Of a DNA stretch of 10,926 nucleotides, positions 6,348-10,926 are shown piece after piece. The DNA is from Planctomycetota bacterium (GTDB taxonomy: Bacteria > Planctomycetota > B143-G9): NCBI GenBank assembly GCA_003644275.1, contig QNBY01000017.1, forward strand, positions 1 through 10,926. The letters are read 5' to 3'. The notes beneath the pieces were generated by a model. It was not told the DNA's origin and searched no databases. It saw nothing but the letters and a program-made list of their open reading frames with translations. Position 1 is the stretch's first letter. Each line of letters begins with the position of its first letter. The position numbers and the translations under genes were made by a program.

Positions 6348-7640
6348 TCAGTCTCCGAGAAGGTCCTTGCTGCGCTTGCGGCGCTTGTCGGCCGCCTTCT
6401 TCTTCGCGTCGTCTATGTCCTGGTGGCCGGAGCTCTTGGATACGCCGCGGAATTCGAGGAGGAGCTTGTCGGGGTCGTCGGAATTGGCGAGGGCGTCCTC
6501 GCGGGTGATCATCTTCTTCTTGACGAGGGAGACGAGGGACTGGTTGAAGCTCTGCATCCCGAAGTACTCGCTTTCCTCGATGATCTTGGGCAGCTCGGCG
6601 AAGCGCCCTTCCTCGAGCACCTTTCGGACGGTGGGCGAGAGGGTCATCACCTCGACGGCGGGGACGCGGCCGAGGCTGTCTATGCGCTTGATGAGCCTCT
6701 GCGATATGACGCCCTTCAGCACCATGGAGAGCTGGAGGCGGATGAGGTTGTGCTGGTGGGGCGGGAAGAAATTGAGTATTCGGTCCACCGTCTGGGAGGC
6801 GTTGGTGCTGTGGAGGGTGGAGAAGACGAGGTGGCCGGTCTCCGCGGCGTTGATGGCGGCCTCCATGGTGTCCTTGTCGCGCATCTCGCCGATGAGTATG
6901 ACGTCCGGCGACTGGCGCACGACGTGTTTCAGCGCGGTGGAGAAGGACCGGGTGTCCATGCCTATCTCGCGCTGCTCGACGATGGAGCGCTTGTCGGTGT
7001 AGATGAACTCTATGGGGTCCTCGATGGTGATTATGTGGCGGTTGAAGTTCTGGTTTATGTACTCGATGAACGAGGCGAGGGTGGTGGACTTTCCGGAGCC
7101 CGCGACGCCGGTGACGAGCACGAGGCCGCGGCGCTCGCCCGCTATGCGCATGAGGGGCTCGACGGGGAGGTTGAGCTGTTCGAAGGTGGGTATTTCGAAA
7201 CGGACGAGACGGAAGACGAAGCCGATGTAACCGCGCTGGAGGAAGGCGTTGACGCGGAAGCGGCCTATGTCCTCCACCTGGTAGGCGGTGTCCACCTCGT
7301 GCTCGTTGCGGAACTCCTCCAGCAGGTAGCGGTCGCAGATGGACTCGAGGATGATGCGCGTCTCCCTCTCGGTTATGTCGTCGAACTTGAGGAACTGGAT
7401 GATGCCGTCGAGGCGTATGGCGGGCGGGACGCCCACCTTGAGGAATACGTCCGAGGCCTTTATGTCCTTCGCGACGCGCAGGATGCGGTGGAACTTCTCT
7501 ATTATCTCGCTCTCGGAGAGGCGGGTTTCCTCGCGGGGAACGGGCACGGCGGTTTCGTTGGGGTCGAGGTTGAATATCTCGCTGAACATGGGGGCGTCAT
7601 CGCCGCCGCCGTTCATCTCTTTCGGGAAGTAATCGTCCAT
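6348..7640 (-). CDS. pilT: PilT/PilU-family retraction-type ATPase
   Basis: This 430-residue cytoplasmic hexameric-type ATPase of the secretion superfamily should power pilus retraction or a related motor. Motifs are complete: Walker A GVAGSGKST (178-186), Asp box IITIEDPIEF (203-212), Walker B VILIGEMRD (247-255) and His box TGHLVFSTLHS (268-278). The C-terminal region has GMQSFNQSLVSLV (361-373) and REDAL, as in PilT/PilU. The stretch DTMEAAI and DRILNFFP looks closer to PilU than to PilT, so the symbol marks the family and not a firm orthologue. It is longer than typical PilT (about 345 residues), with an acidic N-terminal extension of about 45 residues and a Lys/Arg-rich tail (about 412-426). 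The ATG follows GGAGG (7652-7648) by 7 nt, under its own strong promoter. The next gene downstream, after 81 nt, is GspC-like. Confidence 0.9.
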   Translation of the reverse strand: MDDYFPKEMNGGGDDAPMFSEIFNLDPNETAVPVPREETRLSESEIIEKFHRILRVAKDIKASDVFLKVGVPPAIRLDGIIQFLKFDDITERETRIILESICDRYLLEEFRNEHEVDTAYQVEDIGRFRVNAFLQRGYIGFVFRLVRFEIPTFEQLNLPVEPLMRIAGERRGLVLVTGVAGSGKSTTLASFIEYINQNFNRHIITIEDPIEFIYTDKRSIVEQREIGMDTRSFSTALKHVVRQSPDVILIGEMRDKDTMEAAINAAETGHLVFSTLHSTNASQTVDRILNFFPPHQHNLIRLQLSMVLKGVISQRLIKRIDSLGRVPAVEVMTLSPTVRKVLEEGRFAELPKIIEESEYFGMQSFNQSLVSLVKKKMITREDALANSDDPDKLLLEFRGVSKSSGHQDIDDAKKKAADKRRKRSKDLLGD

Positions 7641-7658
7641 CGCAACACCTCCGGAACC

Positions 7659-7687
7659 ATTCTACCCCGGGGGAGGCGAACCGTCAA
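7659..7687 (-). promoter_or_regulatory. Strong sigma70-type promoter of the PilT/PilU-like gene
   Basis: TTGACG (7687-7682) and TAGAAT (7664-7659), each 5 of 6 to consensus, are separated by the ideal 17 nt. The predicted start near 7652 coincides with the Shine-Dalgarno, leaving a leader of only about 12 nt. It lies within the 60-nt gap after coaD, so the ATPase gene need not depend on read-through from lptD-coaD. No terminator hairpin was seen in that gap. Confidence 0.7.
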
Positions 7688-7700
7688 GGAAAGGGGGGCC

Positions 7701-8198
7701 TCAGCGGCCCGAGCCGTTGAGCTCGCGGACGCGCGCGACGAGCCTCTCGGCGACGGAAGGAGGGACGAAGGCGGTTACGTTTCCCTCGAGCTGGGCGAGC
7801 TCGCGTATCATGCGGGAGCTGACGAAGGAGTACTCGGTGCCGCTCATGATGAATACCGTCTCGATGTCGGGGGCGAGGCGGCGGTTGGCGTTCGCCAGGG
7901 CGGCCTCGTACTCGAAGTCGGAGAAGGTGCGTATGCCCCTCACGAGCGCCCGGACGCCGCGGGACTTCATGTACTCCACGGTGACGCCGCAGAAGGAGGA
8001 GACGCTGACGTTGGGGATGTCGGCGACGAGCTCGGCGAGCATCTCCACCCTTTCCTCGACGGAGAAGATGGGGGACTTGGCGGCGTTCACCGAGACGGCC
8101 ACCTCGAGGGTGTCGAATATGCGGGCCGCCCTCCGTATGACGTCGAGGTGCCCGTAGGTTACGGGATCGAAACTGCCGGGGAAAAGAGCCTTGGCCAT
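7701..8198 (-). CDS. coaD: Phosphopantetheine adenylyltransferase
   Basis: This 165-residue protein is close to the usual CoaD length (about 160). CoaD transfers AMP from ATP to 4'-phosphopantetheine to make dephospho-CoA, the penultimate step of coenzyme A synthesis, in the cytoplasm. Visible signatures are the N-terminal nucleotidyltransferase motif FPGSFDPVTYGH (6-17, with the TxGH at 14-17), NAAKSP with Lys41, VRGIRTFSDFEYE (86-98) and the C-terminal SSRMIREL (127-134), all typical of bacterial CoaD. The ATG follows GGGAGG by 4 nt, and this ribosome site abuts the TGA of lptD just upstream, so the two genes are very likely cotranscribed and possibly translationally coupled. All key residues appear intact. 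Confidence 0.96.
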   Translation of the reverse strand: MAKALFPGSFDPVTYGHLDVIRRAARIFDTLEVAVSVNAAKSPIFSVEERVEMLAELVADIPNVSVSSFCGVTVEYMKSRGVRALVRGIRTFSDFEYEAALANANRRLAPDIETVFIMSGTEYSFVSSRMIRELAQLEGNVTAFVPPSVAERLVARVRELNGSGR

Positions 8199-8208
8199 GG
8201 AACCTCCC

Positions 8209-10395
8209 TCATCTGTAATCGGAGGACCGGAGTCTCGTGGAGGCGTCGTAGAGGAAGTTGGGGGAAAACGAGAAGTACAGGAAGCCGTCGCCGTCCTCGA
8301 GGCCGAAGGTGAAGGTGAAGGTGAAATCGTGGCCGCGCCGGGCTATGGTGAGGGAGACGTTCTCCACGTCGCCCTCGTATCCGGGGGTGAAGAGGCGGGA
8401 GTAGCGGGCGGCGTAGAACCACTTCTTCGCGGAGCGCCAGCGGACGGCGACGCGGGTGTCGAAGGTGTCGTCGCCGGAGAAATAGACGTTGCGGCGGACG
8501 TAGCGGGCCCCCCACTCGAAGGAGAGGGTGGGGCGGGCGTTCCAGCCCACGCGCACCCCGGCGGTGGGGAAGGCGGCGTCGTTCCAGTCGTAGTCCGCGT
8601 CGCCGATGACGAAGACCTTGTCGAAGCGGAAGCGGAAGTAGGCGTTGAGAGGGCCGAGCGTCTCGCCGCCGTTCAGGAAGTCGCGGGCGTCGCAGCGGGC
8701 GTATATCTTGTTCCGCAGCCGGAGCAGGAACCTGTCGCGGTAGCCGCAGCCGTCGGCGGTGGGGTACTTGGTCTCGAACACGCTGGTGAGCACCACGGCG
8801 ACGGAGCGTTCCTCGTAGAGGTGGTCAACGGCGTCGAAGGGCGGAAGGTCCGCGGGGTCGAGGGTGGGCGAGGTCGTGGCGGTGAGCTCGACGGAGGGCA
8901 ACAGGACGTGGCGCCAGCCGCGGTCGCCGGAGAGATGGGGCTCGCCCACGAGGCGGGTGGCGGCGGAGAGGGAGACGTAGGCGAGGGCGTTCTGGTCGCG
9001 CTCCAGGCCGTCGAGGCCGGAGTAGGCGCGGGCCTTCACCCCCGCGGCGGGGACGAAGGCGGCCTTGTTCCTCCAGCGGAGGGGGAGCTCCCAGGAGAGG
9101 TCGGTCCAGGCGCGCCAGCCCTCGGGGCCGCCCTCCGCGGAAGCGGGGGAACGCTCGAGGAAGCCCGCGCCCGCGGCGGAGCGCAGCACGCCGCCGCCCA
9201 GGGGGAAGCCGTAGCCGCGCCAGTCCAGCTCGGGGAGGTATTCCGTCTCGGTGAGGTAGCGGTTCAGGCGCACCTTGGTGACGAGGGAGAGCGACGAGGC
9301 GCTCCAGTCCTGCTGGAGGTTGATGTAGCTCTCGGGGTCCTTCTCCACGAGCCACTCGGAACGGAAGAAGTCCTTGTGGACGACGAGGTCGGAGCGGCGG
9401 TGGACCTCGGCCGTGAGGACGGTGGAGTCGAAGGGGCCGCCGAAGCGGACGGGGCCGCGGTGGTAGAGCTCGAACTCGTAGCGGCGCTCCACGTAGTCGT
9501 CGTCGTTCTCGTCCCGGATGTACCAGGCGCGGAAGGAGCCGGAATGGCCGGAGGGAAAGGAGTAGCGGTGGAAGGAGCCCAGGCCCCAGCCGCGGCGGGA
9601 GAAGTAGTCCACGAGGGCGTAGTGCGTGACTGGGCCGGTTGCGGCCGCCCTGAGCCGGACGCGCACGAAGGCGCCGAGCCAGGAGGTGCGCCCGAAGCCC
9701 ACCTTGACGGGGGCGCCGCCTCCGCCGCCGGTGCCGAAACTCACGCGCGGGAAGTACATGACGGGCAGCCCGCCGATGCGGACGACGCCCTTCCTCGCCT
9801 CCGCGACGCCGGAACGCGAGACGTAGATATCCGGCGTGTCGAACTCCCAGTGCGGCGGCGAGAAGGCGCAGGTGGAGAACTCGTTGCCGACGGCGGCGAA
9901 CTCGCCCTCCCCCAACATGGCGGCCCGCCGGGAGAGGAAGACGAGGAGGAGGTCGTCGGTGAGCCACTCGGAGCGGACGCCGAGGTGCAGGCGGACGTTC
10001 TCGGCGTAGGCGAGGGAGCGCTCGAGGTCGGCCCAGAGCGAGGAGCAGCAGAGGGCCATGCCCGGCGCGTCCACCGTCACGCAGCCCTCGGCGTAGAAGG
10101 AGGAGCTCTCGGGGTAGAAGACCACCGTCTCGGCGTAGAGGGTGTAGCGGTCCCAGCGGACGGTTACGCCGCCGCTGTACACGATGACGCCGCCTCCCCG
10201 GCGCGTCTCGCAGAACTCGGACGAGATGGTCAGGGGGCCGCCCTTCAGCGAGCCTCCGCCGAGGGAGGAGACCCCGCCGAGGGAGGAACGGTCGAGCGAG
10301 ACCAGGGCCTCGCCCGCGGCGGGCCGAAGGGAAGCGAAGACGAAGACGAGGAGGAACGCGGCGAGGACCGAAGTTCCCCAGCAACCGCGGCGCAT
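8209..10395 (-). CDS. lptD: LPS-assembly outer-membrane protein LptD
   Basis: This 728-residue protein is similar in length to E. coli LptD (784). LptD forms, with LptE, the outer-membrane translocon that inserts lipopolysaccharide into the outer leaflet. The N-terminus is a signal peptide (MRRGCWGT, then a hydrophobic core, cut near AAG-EA at 28-29). Residues about 55-140 form an OstA/LptA-like jellyroll with repeated short strands (IVYSGGVTV, YAETVVFYP, YAEGCVTV, YAENVRL). Then come FSTCAFSPPHWEF (173-185) and GLPVMYFPRVSF (209-220), classic LptD markers. From about 225 onward, alternating aromatic/polar strands fit the beta-barrel. Cysteines are at 62, 105, 116, 117, 176, 550 and 568; the C-terminal Cys pair of E. 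coli is absent. The ATG lies 7 nt after a TATAAT with no Shine-Dalgarno, suggesting leaderless translation; no alternative ATG, GTG or TTG follows in the signal region. Confidence 0.9.
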   Translation of the reverse strand: MRRGCWGTSVLAAFLLVFVFASLRPAAGEALVSLDRSSLGGVSSLGGGSLKGGPLTISSEFCETRRGGGVIVYSGGVTVRWDRYTLYAETVVFYPESSSFYAEGCVTVDAPGMALCCSSLWADLERSLAYAENVRLHLGVRSEWLTDDLLLVFLSRRAAMLGEGEFAAVGNEFSTCAFSPPHWEFDTPDIYVSRSGVAEARKGVVRIGGLPVMYFPRVSFGTGGGGGAPVKVGFGRTSWLGAFVRVRLRAAATGPVTHYALVDYFSRRGWGLGSFHRYSFPSGHSGSFRAWYIRDENDDDYVERRYEFELYHRGPVRFGGPFDSTVLTAEVHRRSDLVVHKDFFRSEWLVEKDPESYINLQQDWSASSLSLVTKVRLNRYLTETEYLPELDWRGYGFPLGGGVLRSAAGAGFLERSPASAEGGPEGWRAWTDLSWELPLRWRNKAAFVPAAGVKARAYSGLDGLERDQNALAYVSLSAATRLVGEPHLSGDRGWRHVLLPSVELTATTSPTLDPADLPPFDAVDHLYEERSVAVVLTSVFETKYPTADGCGYRDRFLLRLRNKIYARCDARDFLNGGETLGPLNAYFRFRFDKVFVIGDADYDWNDAAFPTAGVRVGWNARPTLSFEWGARYVRRNVYFSGDDTFDTRVAVRWRSAKKWFYAARYSRLFTPGYEGDVENVSLTIARRGHDFTFTFTFGLEDGDGFLYFSFSPNFLYDASTRLRSSDYR
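8305..8322. repeat. Hexanucleotide repeat inside lptD
   Basis: Three perfect copies of GAAGGT on the plus strand (TTCACC wise on the coding strand: ACCTTC) encode the Thr-Phe alternation near residues 691-697 (FTFTFTF). The alternation fits a beta-strand facing lipid on one side. It is a short in-frame repeat, so slippage would add or remove two residues without breaking the frame. Confidence 0.5.
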
Positions 10396-10402
10396 GAGGG
10401 GA

Positions 10403-10430
10403 ATTATAGGAACGAGGGGCGGGCGGTCAA
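10403..10430 (-). promoter_or_regulatory. lptD: Promoter of lptD-coaD
   Basis: TTGACC (10430-10425, 5 of 6) and a perfect TATAAT (10408-10403) are separated by 16 nt. Only seven bases (TCCCCTC) separate the -10 from the ATG, so the expected start point is 10396 or the A of the ATG at 10395. The -35 immediately follows the T-tract of the upstream terminator-like hairpin. Confidence 0.75.
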
Positions 10431-10464
10431 AGAAAAACCGCCCTTGCCGCCGGAGGGCAAGGGC
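10429..10464 (-). terminator. Intrinsic-terminator-like hairpin reading on the minus strand
   Basis: A perfect 9-bp stem (10464-10456 with 10448-10440; GCCCTTGCC with GGCAAGGGC) and a 7-nt loop are followed on the minus strand by GG, TTTTT, C, TTT. This has the form of a textbook intrinsic terminator, ending at the lptD -35 box. No minus-strand gene is visible to its right; thyX there is on the plus strand. On the plus strand no T-run follows the stem. The thyX -35 lies within the stem and loop start. Confidence 0.6.
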
Positions 10465-10471
10465 CTACAAT
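10444..10471 (+). promoter_or_regulatory. thyX: Candidate thyX promoter
   Basis: TTGCCG (10444-10449) and TACAAT (10466-10471, 5 of 6) are separated by 16 nt; transcription would start near 10478, about 26 nt before the ATG. The leader has a small hairpin (TCCGG at 10480-10484 with CCGGA at 10491-10495) that would partly cover the only weak ribosome-site candidate, GGACGG (10493-10498). Confidence 0.5.
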
Positions 10472-10503
10472 TACACAATTCCGGCCCCTACCGGACGGCG
10501 ACA

Positions 10504-10926
10504 ATGCACATAGAGAAACCCGTCGTGATACTTCTGCGCCACACGCCCGAGCCCGAGCGCGCGGTCGCCGCCGCGGCGAGGCTCTGCTACAGCAATTCGG
10601 GGATACGCGAGCTTCAGGAGGCGCTCTCCGAGGAACAGACGGCGAGGCTCGTGAAGGTGTGCGTGAGCCAGGGGCACCACTCGGTGCTGGAGCACGCTTC
10701 CTTCACCTTCGGGATAGAGGGGGTGTCGCGGGTGATGACGCACCAGCTCGTGAGGCACCGGATAGCCTCGTACTCGCAACAGTCGCAGAGGTACGTGAGG
10801 TTCGACGACGCGGGTTTCGTGATACCGCCGGAAGTGGCGGCGGACGAGAGGCTGGAGGCCGCGTACCGGGAGGCGTTGAGGCGCGCCGAGGAGGGCTATC
10901 TCGCCCTGCTGCGCGAGGGGGTGAAG
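10504..10926 (+). CDS. thyX: Flavin-dependent thymidylate synthase ThyX, partial (C-terminus missing)
   Basis: The first 141 residues are present, and the gene runs off the right edge; ThyX proteins are usually about 210-250 residues, so over half is visible. ThyX makes dTMP from dUMP using FAD, NADPH and methylenetetrahydrofolate, in place of the ThyA/DHFR route. The diagnostic ThyX motif is complete: RHRIASYSQQSQR (84-96, with Arg84, His85, Arg86 and Ser94). The preceding HHSVLEHASFTF (58-69) and VSRVMTHQLVRHR are also characteristic. The ATG at 10504 starts with MHIEKPVVILLRHTPEPE, in keeping with family N-termini, though no strong Shine-Dalgarno precedes it. It is divergent from lptD across 108 nt. 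Confidence 0.95.
   Translation, partial: MHIEKPVVILLRHTPEPERAVAAAARLCYSNSGIRELQEALSEEQTARLVKVCVSQGHHSVLEHASFTFGIEGVSRVMTHQLVRHRIASYSQQSQRYVRFDDAGFVIPPEVAADERLEAAYREALRRAEEGYLALLREGVK

Noticed and set aside
7641..7700. CCCCGGGG palindrome as a terminator after coaD
   Set aside because: It has no loop and no T-run, and is simply the spacer of the next gene's promoter.
6423..8312. A 629-residue plus-strand open frame over the PilT/PilU-like and coaD genes
   Set aside because: It is a repetitive Glu/Gly/Val/Asp reading of the strand opposite two clear genes, with no ribosome site or domain signature.
8825..10384. A 519-residue minus-strand frame within lptD
   Set aside because: It is an Arg/Pro/Leu-rich shifted reading of lptD; the lptD frame has the signal peptide and LptD motifs.
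10471..10779. Minus-strand open frame that could explain the minus-oriented terminator beside thyX
   Set aside because: It is antisense to conserved thyX sequence, is His/Arg/Pro-rich and has no convincing ribosome site; it also ends beyond the hairpin's right side, but nothing else supports it as a gene.

Overview
The window reads as a chromosomal segment of a GC-rich diderm (Gram-negative) bacterium. Support for this: an LptD-type outer-membrane LPS-assembly protein, a GspC-like secretion protein, a PilT/PilU-family ATPase, a periplasmic-binding-protein transporter, a membrane-anchored five-haem cytochrome c, and ThyX as thymidylate synthase. The mix would suit a deltaproteobacterial or related uncultured lineage, but nothing here fixes the taxonomy. 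No mobile element, tRNA, rRNA or CRISPR array was seen.

Layout: (1) 1-165, minus: N-terminus of a small exported Cys/Pro-rich protein, cut by the window edge. (2) 166-330: divergent regulatory gap. (3) 331-1392, plus: pentahaem cytochrome c. (4) 5109-1399, minus: a three-gene Fbp/Sfu-type ABC importer operon (binding protein, fused double permease, ATPase) that converges on the cytochrome with only 6 nt between stop codons. (5) 6266-5253, minus: GspC-like protein (membrane anchor, HR-like domain, low-complexity linker, PDZ-like domain) with its own promoter. (6) 7640-6348, minus: PilT/PilU-like ATPase with its own promoter. (7) 10395-7701, minus: lptD followed by coaD, 10 nt apart, from a strong promoter placed so close to lptD that the transcript looks leaderless. 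(8) 10396-10503: divergent control region holding the lptD and thyX promoters and a terminator-like hairpin. (9) 10504 to the end, plus: thyX, cut by the right edge.

Functionally this is mainly envelope biology (LPS insertion, secretion/pilus machinery, a metal-type importer, an electron-transfer cytochrome) mixed with two housekeeping genes for CoA and dTMP synthesis. I do not see a clearly new multi-gene system. The points most worth a second look are the leaderless lptD start, the oddly oriented terminator beside thyX, the binding protein that lacks the canonical iron-binding tyrosine pair, the nested inverted repeat in that gene's leader, and the GspC-like gene paired with a retraction-type ATPase outside any visible gsp or pil cluster. 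The plus strand appears G-rich in the stretches sampled, whichever strand is coding, so codon choice differs between the two gene orientations.
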